Source of the DNA: Acetobacteraceae bacterium
GTDB taxonomy: Bacteria; Pseudomonadota; Alphaproteobacteria; Acetobacterales; Acetobacteraceae
Direction of reading: 5' to 3'
Length of the DNA: 64,000 nucleotides
Assembly (NCBI GenBank): GCA_027482245.1
Contig: JAIXWG010000016.1
Span: 1-64,000 of the forward strand
Position numbers and translations under genes: made by a program. Below the pieces are notes generated by a model. The model was not told where the DNA came from. It saw nothing but the letters and a program-made list of their open reading frames with translations, and ran no database searches. Below, one piece after another: positions 1 to 9,181 of the stretch. Within the stretch, counting starts at the first letter, position 1. Every line of letters begins with the position of its first letter.

Positions 1-188
1 GACAGCTTCAGGCTCTGCAAGGCGGTAAGGCTGGCGAGCGACGCCAGATCGGTGACCCGGGTGTAAGACAGGTCAAGGGTCTGCAGGGCGGTGAGGCTGG
101 CGAGCGGCGCCAGATCGGTGACCCGGGTGTGAGACAGCTTGAGGCTCTGCAAGGCGATGAGGCTGGCGAGCGGCGCCAGATCGGTGAC
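1..188 (-). repeat. 66-bp tandem repeats encoding leucine-rich repeats
   Basis: Three successive 66-bp units, the last cut by the window edge, encode 22-residue leucine-rich repeats of the STAND protein. The units are almost identical at DNA level (for example GGTGACCCGGGTGT recurs exactly 66 bases apart at 51 and 117). Such near identity points to recent unit duplication or gene conversion. Confidence 0.85.
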
Positions 189-1814
189 ACCCCGGCGTCC
201 CGAAAGATCCGCACGACGGATCCGGTCCGTGAACAGCCGCAGATAGGGTGGGGCTCGATCCAGCCGCGCCTGGTCCAGCATGGCGCCGACTTCAAGTTGC
301 AGCGCGACACCGTCCTGCATCCGGCTGAGGAAGACGCCAAGGTCCGCCAATTCGCGGCGCGCCTCGGCCTCGGCGCCGCGCCTGGAGTCGTCGGGGTTGG
401 CGGCGTCGGACCGCCAGAAGTCCCACCGACGCGGCTGCCGCCTGGCCAGTTCCAGCGCCAGCAGTTGTGCGACATAGTCGTGGGAGACTTCCCAGACCTC
501 CTGCGGCTCCCCCAGCGGGCGCACCAGCCCGGCCGCCTGCAGGTTCAGCAGAACCGTGCGCGCTTCCGCAGGCTCCAGCCCCGCATCCGCCGACAAGTCG
601 GTCAGGCGCCGCGCCCGCTTCGTGCCGGTGGTCGTCAGCAGCCACGGCAGCAGACGCGGCGCCGTTCCGCGCACGCCCGTGTTCGCCAGGGCCCGGCGGA
701 CATGGGCCTGCAGGATCGCCCCGACATCGACCTTACGCCCGGGATGCTGCTCCCCCTGCGCGAGGATATAGCCCAGCATGTTAAGCGTGATCGGCCGGAC
801 CTTGTCCCTGGCAGGCTCCAAGGCGCTCACGCCTTCGACCAATGCCAGGGCCTGCTCCTCGTCGAGGCCCAGACCCGAGCCGAGCAGCAAGGCCACAGCA
901 TCACGGCGGCTGAAGCGATCCACCTCCCGCCAATTGTCGCCCTGGCGGAGCAGCGGCAGGCCAGTCCGCTCGATGTCGGTCTGGTATTCCTTTCGGAAGA
1001 CGATCAGCAGCCCAACACCAGGGATGGGATTGCAGCGCAGGTCATCCAGTAGCCGGCAGAATCGATCGGCGGCCGATGCCACTGCCTCTCCTTCCTGCCG
1101 AAGGATCAGGAATTCCTCAAACTGGTCGATGATGAGCAGCAACCCGGCCGGGCGCTGCCTTCCGCTTCGCGGCTTCTGGCGCGCCGCCGTAATCAGGTCG
1201 CGGGTGGGTGTTTCAGGCGGTGCCTCGGGGTCGAGCTCCTGGCGGAGCGCCGCTTCCGGGTCGGAGAGGGCGCGTGCGACGGCGACGCGCCACTGGCGAT
1301 CCTCGAATTCGGGGCGCACGAAGGCGTCGAGCAGCGAGGATTTTCCGGCGCCCGAATCCCCGCTGAGGTAGCGCGGGGTCGGTCCATCCGCGAGCAGCCA
1401 GTCCCGCACCTGCTCATGTGCGCCATCAGCGCGGCGGTATTTCTCGCGGTCGACGGATGTATAGGGGCCGATCCGGAAGTAGCGGGGGGCGGCATGTTCG
1501 GTGAATTCCAGAAGGCGCGGCCGGCGGCGGGGGCGCGTCGCGAGGAAATGGGCGGTCGCTGCGGCGAAGGGCAGCACGCAGAGCAAGGCGATGAGCCATC
1601 CAGGCAGCCCCGCCCAGGCAGCCCCGCCGACCATCGCGAAAACAGCGGCAAGAAATGCCGCAACGGCGACTGCCGTGTCTTTCAGTTGGGCAGCATAGGC
1701 TCGTACATCGGCGAGGAACCGCGCTGGCCACGGCGGCCGGTCCCCTGTCGCCGTCGCCGTCCTGCTGCGCGGACCGACAGGCGCCGGCGGGTGTGAAGGC
1801 CCGGCTTCGTTCAT
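1..1814 (-). CDS. Membrane-anchored STAND (nSTAND1-like) NTPase with C-terminal leucine-rich repeats, partial
   Basis: Translation from the ATG at 1814 runs 604 codons without a stop and leaves the window, so the C-terminus is missing. AGGGG lies about 9 bases before the ATG. Two hydrophobic segments lie at about residues 47-70 and 72-92. A P-loop GDSGAGKSS (152-160) and a Walker B stretch LLLIIDQFEE (225-234) follow; the DQFEE form is typical of nSTAND1 NTPases. A winged-helix-like part (about 385-455) leads to 22-residue repeats of the form VTDLAPLASLTALQTLDLSYTR from residue 543. STAND proteins are signalling ATPases that oligomerise when their repeat sensor binds a ligand; several defend against phage. 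Here no separate effector domain is visible before the membrane segments, so the effector is either the membrane part or lies beyond the edge. The function is inferred. Confidence 0.85.
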   Translation of the reverse strand, partial: MNEAGPSHPPAPVGPRSRTATATGDRPPWPARFLADVRAYAAQLKDTAVAVAAFLAAVFAMVGGAAWAGLPGWLIALLCVLPFAAATAHFLATRPRRRPRLLEFTEHAAPRYFRIGPYTSVDREKYRRADGAHEQVRDWLLADGPTPRYLSGDSGAGKSSLLDAFVRPEFEDRQWRVAVARALSDPEAALRQELDPEAPPETPTRDLITAARQKPRSGRQRPAGLLLIIDQFEEFLILRQEGEAVASAADRFCRLLDDLRCNPIPGVGLLIVFRKEYQTDIERTGLPLLRQGDNWREVDRFSRRDAVALLLGSGLGLDEEQALALVEGVSALEPARDKVRPITLNMLGYILAQGEQHPGRKVDVGAILQAHVRRALANTGVRGTAPRLLPWLLTTTGTKRARRLTDLSADAGLEPAEARTVLLNLQAAGLVRPLGEPQEVWEVSHDYVAQLLALELARRQPRRWDFWRSDAANPDDSRRGAEAEARRELADLGVFLSRMQDGVALQLEVGAMLDQARLDRAPPYLRLFTDRIRRADLSGRRGVTDLAPLASLIALQSLKLSHTRVTDLAPLASLTALQTLDLSYTRVTDLASLASLTALQSLKL

Positions 1815-1883
1815 TCCGACTTTCCCCTGGAAGCCGCAGGGTAATACGCAAGGATCGCAAACCGGAACAAGCTGCGACGGGGT

Positions 1884-1930
1884 CCGGGGAGCAGCATGCT
1901 CCCCGGCGGGGGTTCGGGGGCAGAGCCCCC
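1884..1930 (-). terminator. Two GC-rich hairpins after argG
   Basis: A 10-bp perfect stem CCGGGGAGCA/TGCTCCCCGG (1884-1893 with 1897-1906) is followed by GGGGGC-AGA-GCCCCC (1916-1930). They lie just after the argG stop and before the start of the STAND gene, so they probably end argG transcription. There is no T tract, so it is not a classic intrinsic terminator. Confidence 0.5.
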
Positions 1931-1932
1931 GC

Positions 1933-3168
1933 TTACAGCGCGCCGCCCTTGCGGCCGGCCATGGCGCCGAGGCGGAGGCGCAGCGCGTTGAGCTTGATGA
2001 AGCCCTGGGCGTCGAACTGGTCGTAGGCGCCCTGGTCGTCCTCGAAGGTCACGTGCTTCATCGAGTAGAGGCTGTTCGGCGACTGGCGGCCGCTGACGAT
2101 CGTGTTGCCCTTGTAGAGCTTCAGGCGGACCGTGCCCGTCACGCTCTTCTGGCTCTCATCGATCAGCGCCTGCAGCATCCGGCGTTCCGGGCTGAACCAG
2201 AAGCCGTTGTAGATGATCTCCGCATAGCGCGGCATGATGCTGTCCTTGAGGTGCGCGGCCTCACGGTCCAGCGTGATGCTCTCTATCGCGCGATGCGCGA
2301 CGTAGAGGATGGTGCCGCCGGGCGTCTCGTAGCAGCCGCGGGACTTCATGCCGACGAAGCGGTTCTCGACCAGGTCGAGGCGACCGATCCCGTTCTCCTT
2401 GCCCAGCGCATTCAGCTTCGTCAGCAGCGTCGCGGGCGACAGGCGCTCGCCATTGATGCCGACGGCGTCGCCACGCTCGAACTCGATGGTGATCTCGGTC
2501 ACCTTGTCCGGGGCGTCGGTCGGGCTGATCGTGCGCTGCCACACCATCTCATCCGCCGCGTCCCAGGGCTCCTCGAGGATCTTGCCCTCGGAGCTGCTGT
2601 GCAGAAGGTTGGCGTCCACGCTGAAGGGCGCCTCGCCGCGCTTGTCCTTGGCGATGGGGATCTGGTGCTGCTCGGCGAAGGCGATCAGCGCGGTGCGGCT
2701 GGTCAGGTCCCATTCGCGCCAGGGGGCGATGACCTTCACGTCCGGCTTCAGGGAGTAGTAGCCGATCTCGAAGCGGACCTGGTCGTTGCCCTTGCCGGTC
2801 GCGCCATGGGCGACGGCATCGGCGCCGACCTGCTCCGCGATCTCGATCTGGCGCTGCGCGATCAGGGGGCGGGCGATGGAGGTGCCCAGCAGGTACATCC
2901 CCTCATACAGCGCATTGCCGCGGAACATCGGGAAGACGAAGTCCTTCACGAAAGTCTCGCGGAGGTCATCGATGAAGATGTTCTCGGGCTTGATGCCCAG
3001 CAGCAGGGCCTTGTCCCGGGCCGGGCCCAGTTCCTCGCCCTGGCCGAGATCGGCGGTGAAGGTAACCACCTCGCACTGGTAGGTGGTTTGGAGCCACTTC
3101 AGGATCACGCTGGTGTCGAGCCCGCCGGAATAGGCGAGCACGACCTTCTTCACGTCCTTCACACGCAT
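1933..3168 (-). CDS. argG: Argininosuccinate synthase
   Basis: The 411-residue protein joins citrulline and aspartate using ATP to make argininosuccinate, the penultimate step of arginine synthesis in the cytoplasm. The N-terminus [14 protein letters not shown] is the family's ATP-pyrophosphatase P-loop. Further hallmarks are TADLGQGEE, the citrulline/aspartate-binding stretch [15 protein letters not shown], and a normal family length. The reading frame stays open far upstream, but the ATG at 3168 gives the canonical start ([10 protein letters not shown]), with AGGGG in front of it. The gene stands alone, divergent from the hydrolase cluster. Confidence 0.97.
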   Translation of the reverse strand: MRVKDVKKVVLAYSGGLDTSVILKWLQTTYQCEVVTFTADLGQGEELGPARDKALLLGIKPENIFIDDLRETFVKDFVFPMFRGNALYEGMYLLGTSIARPLIAQRQIEIAEQVGADAVAHGATGKGNDQVRFEIGYYSLKPDVKVIAPWREWDLTSRTALIAFAEQHQIPIAKDKRGEAPFSVDANLLHSSSEGKILEEPWDAADEMVWQRTISPTDAPDKVTEITIEFERGDAVGINGERLSPATLLTKLNALGKENGIGRLDLVENRFVGMKSRGCYETPGGTILYVAHRAIESITLDREAAHLKDSIMPRYAEIIYNGFWFSPERRMLQALIDESQKSVTGTVRLKLYKGNTIVSGRQSPNSLYSMKHVTFEDDQGAYDQFDAQGFIKLNALRLRLGAMAGRKGGAL

Positions 3169-3193
3169 CGGGGGTCCCCTGGCAGGCCGGGAA

Positions 3194-3209
3194 CGCCCCG
3201 AAGGGGGCG
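3194..3209 (-). other. UUCG-type hairpin in the argG leader
   Basis: On the argG strand the sequence reads CGCCCCCTTCGGGGCG, a short GC stem closed by a TTCG-like loop, about 26 bases before the argG start. The 223-base gap to the divergent hydrolase gene shows nothing else I can name. A role as a leader structure or upstream terminator is a guess. Confidence 0.3.
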
Positions 3210-3391
3210 CCCGCAAAGGGGGCGGAAGATGCCGCCCCGGGGCCGTTACGGCAAGGGCGGGGCCGGCATCGCAGGGGGGCGCGGCCGCATGGCAGCACGA
3301 TCCGCCGGGCTGGCCGGGTCGTGACGCCGCGCGCGCTTGCCGCCGACGCTGGCGTTCCGGCAGTCTCGGGCTGCAACAATCCGGGCCGACA

Positions 3392-4414
3392 ATGCTCCGC
3401 CTCGCCCTTCTCCTGCTGCTGCTGGCGGCGCCGCTGCGGGCGGAGACCGTGCCGCTGCTGGATCCCGCTTCAGTGCCGGGGCTGGGCGCGAATGGGCGGG
3501 CGGAGCTGTCGCGGACCCTGCTGCGCAACCTGCCCCGCGCCTTCGCCATAGGGCCCGGCGGCGCCTATGCCAGCCGCGCCGGCAATGCGGCGCCGGAGGC
3601 CGTGGCGGAAGCGGCGCTCGAGGCCTGCCAGGCCCATACGCCCCGGCAGTTGCCTTGCCGGCTCTGGCTGCGGGACCTGGAGATCGTCTTCCCCGGCCGG
3701 GAATGGGCCCCGGCCACGCCGCCGGAGGGTACCGGCTGGCGCCAGGCGGTGCGGGAGACGGTGCCCGATGCGCGCTTCCTCTGGTGGGGGCCGGACCGCG
3801 CGCGCGGCGTGGTGCTGTGGGCGCATGGCCGCGGCGCGTCCGGGGAGGACAGCCGCGGCCGCCAGCCCCAGGCCTGGCTGCGGCACCTCAACAATGCGGG
3901 CTTCGACATCTGGCGCTTCGACCGCGACCCGGAAGCCGATTTCGTGCGCCGTGCCGCCGGCTGGATGCGGGCGGATCTGGCGGCGCTGCGGGCGCAGGGC
4001 TACCGGCGCGTGGTGGTGGCCGGGCAGTCCCGCGGCGCCTGGAACGCGCTGCAGGCGCTGGATACGCCAGGCCTGGCGGAGGTGACGATCGCCATCGCCC
4101 CCGCGGCCCTTGCCGCCATGGACGAGGCCGGGCAGGCCCGGCAGATGGCGGCGCTGCGGGAGGTGCTGGCCGCGGCGGCGCCCGGCGGGCGCGTGGCGGT
4201 GGCGAACTTCCAGGGCGACCCCTTCGATGGGCTGCCGGAGGAACGGGCGGCGGCGCTGCGCGGCCTGGCGGGCACGGCGGCAGCCTTCCTGCTCATCGAC
4301 CGCCCGGCCGGGCTGCCGGGCCATTCCGCCGGCGCCAGCGCCGCCTTCGCGACGCGCTACGGGCCCTGCCTGCTGCGCTTCGTGGTGGAGGATGTGCCCC
4401 CCGCCGCCTGCTGA
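3392..4414 (+). CDS. Secreted alpha/beta-hydrolase-like protein, paralogue 1
   Basis: The 340-residue protein has a signal peptide (about residues 1-17, cut after LRA). It carries an oxyanion-type HG (WAHGRG, about 144-148), a nucleophile elbow GQSRG with Ser213, a late acid in GDPFD (Asp276/279) and a late His311 (PGHSAG), which together look like a Ser-Asp-His triad. Cysteines at 79, 89 and 326 and the terminal Cys340 may form disulfides in the periplasm. It is the first of three tandem paralogues. I do not recognise the substrate; the fold call rests on motif order. Confidence 0.75.
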   Translation: MLRLALLLLLLAAPLRAETVPLLDPASVPGLGANGRAELSRTLLRNLPRAFAIGPGGAYASRAGNAAPEAVAEAALEACQAHTPRQLPCRLWLRDLEIVFPGREWAPATPPEGTGWRQAVRETVPDARFLWWGPDRARGVVLWAHGRGASGEDSRGRQPQAWLRHLNNAGFDIWRFDRDPEADFVRRAAGWMRADLAALRAQGYRRVVVAGQSRGAWNALQALDTPGLAEVTIAIAPAALAAMDEAGQARQMAALREVLAAAAPGGRVAVANFQGDPFDGLPEERAAALRGLAGTAAAFLLIDRPAGLPGHSAGASAAFATRYGPCLLRFVVEDVPPAAC

Positions 4415-4478
4415 GGGCGCGCTTGCCGCGGCGGGCGGCGCATGTTCGGCTGCGGGAACGAGATCCGGAGCCCGCCCG

Positions 4479-5522
4479 ATGCGCCTGCTTCCCCTGCTGA
4501 TCGGCCTGATGCTGGCCGGCGTGATCCCCGGCGCACAGGCGCAATCCCCGGCGCAGGGCCGCCCGGGCATCCTGGACCTGCCCGCGTTCCCGGGGCTCAG
4601 CGAACGCGCCCGGGGGGAGGCCGCGCGGATGCTGACGCGCAACCTGCCCCGCGCCTTCGCCCTCGGCCCCGACGGCCGCTTCGCCTGGCAGAGCGGGGGG
4701 CCGGAGGGGGAGGCGGAGCAGAAGGCGCTGGAGACCTGCGGCCGCGGCGGCGTGACGTGCCGGATCATCGCGCGGGACCTGGCGGTGGTGGCGCCGGAAC
4801 GCGCCGCCGCGGCGCCGGCGGTGCCATCGGGCCTGGCGATCAGCGACATGAACCATGAGACGCTGCCCGATCCGCGCTTCCTCTGGTGGGGGCCGCAGCG
4901 GGCGGCGGGGGTGCTGGTCTTCGCCCATGGGCGGGCGCCCCGCGGCGGGGACAGCCGCGGCGGGCAGCCGCAGGCCTGGACGCGGCATTTCAACAATGCG
5001 GGCTTCGACGTCTGGCGCTTCGACCGCCATCCCAGCGTGGACGAGGCCCCCCGCGCCGCCGGCTGGCTGAAGGCGGACCTCCAGGCGCTGCGGGCGCACG
5101 GCTACCGGATGGTGGTGCTGGCCGGCCAGTCCCGTGGCGGCTGGAACACGCTGATGGCGCTGGACACGCCGGGCCTGGCGGAGGCGCACATCGCCATCGC
5201 CCCCGCCGCCCATGGCTATGAAGGCGGGCCGAGCCATGGCCGGCAGCTGGACGACCTCCGGCAGATCGTGGCCGCCGCCGCGGGCGCGCCCCGCGCACGG
5301 CTGGCGATCGCCAATTTCCGCGACGACCCCTTCGACGCCCAGCCCGATGCCCGGGCGGTGCTGTTCAACGAACTCGGCGCGCGGGCGGGCGGCTTCATCT
5401 TCCTCGACCGGCCGGAGGGGCTGACCGGGCACGGGGCCGGGGCCTCCAACGGCTTCGCCGACCGCTACGGCGCCTGCCTGCTGCGGCTGGCGACGGCGAA
5501 TCCGCCACCCCGGGCCTGCTGA
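4479..5522 (+). CDS. Secreted alpha/beta-hydrolase-like protein, paralogue 2
   Basis: The 347-residue protein starts MRLLPLLIGLMLAG with a clear signal peptide ending AQA. The reading frame is open further upstream, but this ATG places the signal peptide at the N-terminus. It shares with its neighbours NLPRAFALGPDG, FLWWGP, AHGR, NNAGFD, the elbow GQSRG (Ser218), DDPFD and LTGHGAG, and it ends in a cysteine (PPPRAC). The gap to paralogue 1 is 64 bases. Its motif spacing matches the first paralogue, so it arose by tandem duplication; identity is well below 100%, so the event is old. Substrate unknown. Confidence 0.75.
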   Translation: MRLLPLLIGLMLAGVIPGAQAQSPAQGRPGILDLPAFPGLSERARGEAARMLTRNLPRAFALGPDGRFAWQSGGPEGEAEQKALETCGRGGVTCRIIARDLAVVAPERAAAAPAVPSGLAISDMNHETLPDPRFLWWGPQRAAGVLVFAHGRAPRGGDSRGGQPQAWTRHFNNAGFDVWRFDRHPSVDEAPRAAGWLKADLQALRAHGYRMVVLAGQSRGGWNTLMALDTPGLAEAHIAIAPAAHGYEGGPSHGRQLDDLRQIVAAAAGAPRARLAIANFRDDPFDAQPDARAVLFNELGARAGGFIFLDRPEGLTGHGAGASNGFADRYGACLLRLATANPPPRAC

Positions 5523-5564
5523 GGCCAGAAATCCCGCTGGACTCGGCGCTGGCGCTCTGGTTTC

Positions 5565-6611
5565 ATGCCTCACGGCATGTTGAATACGATCTATCGCATC
5601 GTGATCGCCTGCGCCCTTCTCGGCCCGCTCGCCGCGAAGGCGGACATGCCCGCCCTGCTGGATCCTGCCGCCGTGCCGCACCTGACGGCGGAGGGCCGGG
5701 CGGATTACCAGCGCTTCCTGCTGCAGGCCGTGCCCCGCGCCTTCGCGCTCTCCGCCGACGGCGCCTGGGGCTGGGCGGCGGCGATCGATGACGACCCCGT
5801 CGCGACGGAAACGCGGGCCGTGCAGAACTGCGCCGCCTGGGGCGGGCGGGGCTGCCGGATCTACGCCCGGGACCTCGACGTCGTGTGGCCGGGGCGGGAG
5901 GCCGTGGCACCGCCCGCCCCCTCCGCGCCGCTGGCCGGGGGCGCGGGCTGGCGCGTGCAGGCGGATGGGCGGTTTCTGTGGCAGGGGCCGGCGCAGGCGC
6001 GGGGCGTCTATCTCTGGGCGCATGGGCGGTCCGCCGGGGGCGCGGACAGCCGCGGCAGCCAGCCGCAGCCGCATGCGCGGGCCTTCAACAATGCGGGCTA
6101 CGACGTGGTGCGGCTGGACCGCGACCCGGCGACGGATGAGACGGAGGCCGGCGCGGCCTGGATGCGGATCGCGCTGGCCGACCTCCGCGCGCGGGGCTAC
6201 CGCCGCGTGGTCGCGGCGGGGCAGTCCCGCGGCGCCTGGAACGCGCTGCAGGCGCTGGATGCGCCGGGGCGGGCGGATGCCGTCATCGCCATCGCGCCGG
6301 CCGCGCATGGGCCGACGGGCAGCATCGCCCATGCCTGGGCGCTGGATGACCTCCGCCGCGTGGTGGCCGCCGCGCGGTCCCCGGGCACGCGGATCGCCAT
6401 CGCCAACTTCGCCGGCGACGAGTTCGACCCGGACCCGAATGGCCGCGCCGCCATCTTCGGCGCCTTCGCGGGCCGCGGCGCGGCGCTGCTGCTGCTGGAC
6501 CGGCCGCCGGGGCTGACCGGGCATGGCGCGGGCGCGGATTGGCGCTTCACGCTCCGCTACGCCACCTGCCTGCTGGATTTCGCGGAGGGGCGGGTCCGCG
6601 GGTGTTCCTGA
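5565..6611 (+). CDS. Secreted alpha/beta-hydrolase-like protein, paralogue 3
   Basis: The 348-residue third tandem copy keeps VPRAFALSADG, FLWQGP, WAHGR, FNNAGYD, GQSRG (Ser221), GDEFD and LTGHGAG. A start at 5577 (MLNTIYRIV) would give a shorter signal peptide and is equally possible, since neither start has a good ribosome site. It ends VRGCS, so the near-terminal cysteine of the family is kept. The second aromatic of the WWGP motif is Gln here, the clearest departure from its sisters. It probably acts in the periplasm; substrate unknown. Confidence 0.72.
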   Translation: MPHGMLNTIYRIVIACALLGPLAAKADMPALLDPAAVPHLTAEGRADYQRFLLQAVPRAFALSADGAWGWAAAIDDDPVATETRAVQNCAAWGGRGCRIYARDLDVVWPGREAVAPPAPSAPLAGGAGWRVQADGRFLWQGPAQARGVYLWAHGRSAGGADSRGSQPQPHARAFNNAGYDVVRLDRDPATDETEAGAAWMRIALADLRARGYRRVVAAGQSRGAWNALQALDAPGRADAVIAIAPAAHGPTGSIAHAWALDDLRRVVAAARSPGTRIAIANFAGDEFDPDPNGRAAIFGAFAGRGAALLLLDRPPGLTGHGAGADWRFTLRYATCLLDFAEGRVRGCS

Positions 6612-6675
6612 GTGCTTGGCGGGGCAGGCCGTGTCGTCGTAACCCTGGGGCCTGACCATCCGGGAGACGAACGCC

Positions 6676-7656
6676 GTGACCCTGACCCGACGCCGCGCGC
6701 TGGCCGCCGGCGCGATCGCCCTGCCCTTCGTGAATGCCGGCACCGCCCGCGCCCAGGCCACGCGGCCCATCGTGCTGGTGGTGCCCTATGCCCCCGGCGG
6801 CGGCACGGACCTCACGGCGCGGGAATTTGCCCAGACCTTCAGCGAGGCGCTGGGCGGCCAGACCGTGATCATCGAGAACCGCGGCGGCGCCGCCGGCCAT
6901 ATCGGCTCCGTCAGCGTCGCGCGGTCGCGCCCCGATGGGAACACGCTGCTCTTCGCCGTCTCCACCAACCTGGTGGTGAACCCGCACATGCAGCGGGACA
7001 ACACGGATCTGCTGACCATGCTGGCGCCGGTCGCGCAGATCACCTCCTACCAGTACGTCCTGGTGATCGACCCGCGCCTGCCCGTGAACACGCTGCAGGA
7101 GCTGATCGCCTATGCGCGGTCGAAGCCGCGGGGGGAGCTGACCTATTCCTCGGGCGGCGTCGGCAACGCCAACCACCTGGCCGGCGTGCTGTTCAGCGAC
7201 GCCGTGAAGATCGAGATGGAGCACGTGCCCTATCGCGGCACCGGGCCCGCGCTGCTGGATGTGGTGGCGGGGCGCATCACGATGAACTTCTCCTCCCCGC
7301 CGCCCGCCATCCAGCTGGCGCGGGAGGGGCGGCTGCGCGCGATCGCGGTGACGGGCGACAACCGCATCGGCACGCTGCCGGAGACGCCGACGCTGGCCCA
7401 GGCGGGGCTGCCGGGCGTCTCCATCACCGGCTGGCACGGCATCTTCGCCCCCTCCGGCGTGCCCGCCGAGCAGCTGGACCGGCTGGAACGCGCCGCGCGC
7501 CAGGCCGCGGCGACGCAGCGCTTCGCGGGAAGGCTGGAACAGGATGGCCTGGAGCCCTCCCCGGTCCGGCCGCGCGCGGAGTGGTTCAACGCGGTGCGGG
7601 AGGAGCATGGGTTCTGGGGGCGGAAGATCCGGGAGCTGGATCTGAAGCTGGAATAG
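6676..7656 (+). CDS. Bug/TctC-type tripartite tricarboxylate receptor (orphan)
   Basis: The 326-residue protein begins at GTG with GGGAGA upstream. Its twin-arginine-like leader LTRRRALAAGAIALPF ends ARA. The mature part opens RPIVLVVPYAPGGGTDLTAR, the Bug signature that holds a carboxylate ligand, and continues ENRGGAAGHIGS and PYRGTGPALLDVVAGRI. Bug proteins are periplasmic binding proteins of TTT transporters. This one has no TctAB of its own; it faces the next TctA gene with only 4 bases between the stops. It may feed those permeases or act as a sensor. Ligand unknown. Confidence 0.9.
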   Translation: MTLTRRRALAAGAIALPFVNAGTARAQATRPIVLVVPYAPGGGTDLTAREFAQTFSEALGGQTVIIENRGGAAGHIGSVSVARSRPDGNTLLFAVSTNLVVNPHMQRDNTDLLTMLAPVAQITSYQYVLVIDPRLPVNTLQELIAYARSKPRGELTYSSGGVGNANHLAGVLFSDAVKIEMEHVPYRGTGPALLDVVAGRITMNFSSPPPAIQLAREGRLRAIAVTGDNRIGTLPETPTLAQAGLPGVSITGWHGIFAPSGVPAEQLDRLERAARQAAATQRFAGRLEQDGLEPSPVRPRAEWFNAVREEHGFWGRKIRELDLKLE

Positions 7657-7660
7657 GCGG

Positions 7661-9181
7661 TCAAGCGGCGCGGCGGCGGCTGAACACGGCCGCCGCCGCG
7701 GCGCGCAGCCGGGTGTTCACGGCCGGGAAGCTCATCGCGAGCGTCAGCGCCACGATCACCGCCAGCACGGCGCAGACGGGGCGCGTGAAGAAGGGCGTCA
7801 GGTCGCCATCGGAGATGACCAGGCCGCGCCGCAGCGACTTGTCCATCAGGTCGCCGAGCACGAGGCCCAGCACGAAGGGCGCGGCCTGGTAGCCGTGACG
7901 GCGCAGCCAGAACATGCAGAGCCCGACGCCGAGCATGGTCCAGACATCGAAGAGCCGCTGCGCGATGGAGAAGCTGCCGACCGTGCAGAGCACGAAGATG
8001 ATCGGCATGATGATGCTGCGCGGGATGGCCAGCACCTTCAGCAGCGGGCGCACCAGGAACAGGCCGAAGAACAGGATGCCGATGGTGGCATAGACGTTCA
8101 TCGCCACCACGTCGTAGACGAATTGCGGGTTCTCGATCATCAGCATCGGGCCCGGCTTCACGCCATGGATGATCATAGCGGCCAGCAGCACGGCTGCCGG
8201 CGCGCTGCCCGGGATGGCCAGCGCCAGCGCCGGGATGATGCCGCCGGGGATGGAGGCATTGTCCCCCGTCTCCGCCGCGATCAGCCCATCCACGCTGCCC
8301 TTGCCGAATTCCTCCGGCGTCTTCGATGCACGCTTGGCGGCGGCGTAGGAGGACCAGGCGGCCATGTCCTCACCCACGCCGGGCAGGATGCCGATATAGA
8401 CGCCGATGACGCCGCTGCGCAGCACGGTCTTCCAGTAGACGATCACGTCGCGGAATCGCGGCAGCACGCTGTCCACCGCATGCACCTTGGGGCGGGACGA
8501 ACGCTCCGCCATCACGGTCAGCACCTCTGCGAAGCCGAAGGCACCGACCAGCGTCGGGATCAGGGACAGGCCGCCGGCAAGGTCCGTGCTGCCATAGGCG
8601 AAGCGTTCATGCGCATGGATGCCGTCCTGCCCGATCTGCGCGACGAACAGACCGACCATGCCCATGATCCAGCCCTTCAGCGGATCGTCGCCGGTGATGG
8701 AGCCCGACATCATCACGCCGAACAGCGCGAGCCAGAAGAACTCGTAGGACTGGAAGGTCAGCGCGACCTCTCCGAGCGCGGGCGTCAGGATGGCGAGACA
8801 GACGATGCCGAAGAGGCTGCCCGCAACGCTGCCCGTCGTGGCGATGCCCATGGCGCGGCCCGCGAGCCCCTGGCGCGCAAGCTGGTAGCCATCGAGGCAG
8901 GCGGCGGCATTCGCTGCGGTGCCCGGGATGTTCAGCAGGATCGCCGCGCGGCTGCCGCCATAGATGGTGCCGACATAGGCGCAGATCAGGATCAGGATGG
9001 CGTCGTTCGGCGGCAGCTTGATGGTGAGCGTCGTGAGCAGGGAGATAGCGAGCGTCGCCGACAGCCCCGGCATGCAGCCGATGAGGATGCCGAGCAGCGT
9101 GGCGCCGAATGTATAGGCCAGCGCCTTCGGCTCCGCGAAGGAGAGCATGGAGACGCCGAGCGCGGAGAGGCCTTCGAACAT
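7661..9181 (-). CDS. tctA: TTT transporter large membrane subunit, TctA family
   Basis: The 506-residue polytopic protein has the TctA pattern: LLGILIGCMPGLSATLAISLL, then YVGTIYGGSRAAILLNIPGTAANAAACLDGY, and later GILPGVGEDMAAWSSYAAAKR with the second PG motif. About a dozen membrane segments are apparent. It forms the transport channel of a sodium- or proton-driven carboxylate importer. The ATG at 9181 shares its first base with the TctB stop (TGATG), so translation is coupled. Open frame upstream of this ATG lies inside tctB and is not the start. Confidence 0.92.
   Translation of the reverse strand: MFEGLSALGVSMLSFAEPKALAYTFGATLLGILIGCMPGLSATLAISLLTTLTIKLPPNDAILILICAYVGTIYGGSRAAILLNIPGTAANAAACLDGYQLARQGLAGRAMGIATTGSVAGSLFGIVCLAILTPALGEVALTFQSYEFFWLALFGVMMSGSITGDDPLKGWIMGMVGLFVAQIGQDGIHAHERFAYGSTDLAGGLSLIPTLVGAFGFAEVLTVMAERSSRPKVHAVDSVLPRFRDVIVYWKTVLRSGVIGVYIGILPGVGEDMAAWSSYAAAKRASKTPEEFGKGSVDGLIAAETGDNASIPGGIIPALALAIPGSAPAAVLLAAMIIHGVKPGPMLMIENPQFVYDVVAMNVYATIGILFFGLFLVRPLLKVLAIPRSIIMPIIFVLCTVGSFSIAQRLFDVWTMLGVGLCMFWLRRHGYQAAPFVLGLVLGDLMDKSLRRGLVISDGDLTPFFTRPVCAVLAVIVALTLAMSFPAVNTRLRAAAAAVFSRRRAA

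Noticed and set aside
3061-3100. GGTAACCACCT with a facing AGGTGGTTT, resembling the TetR operator
   Set aside because: It lies inside argG coding sequence, and the arms and spacing do not match the two 18-bp sites.
3470-6770. Long minus-strand frames over the three hydrolase genes
   Set aside because: They lie opposite genes with signal peptides and catalytic motifs and show only low-complexity composition.
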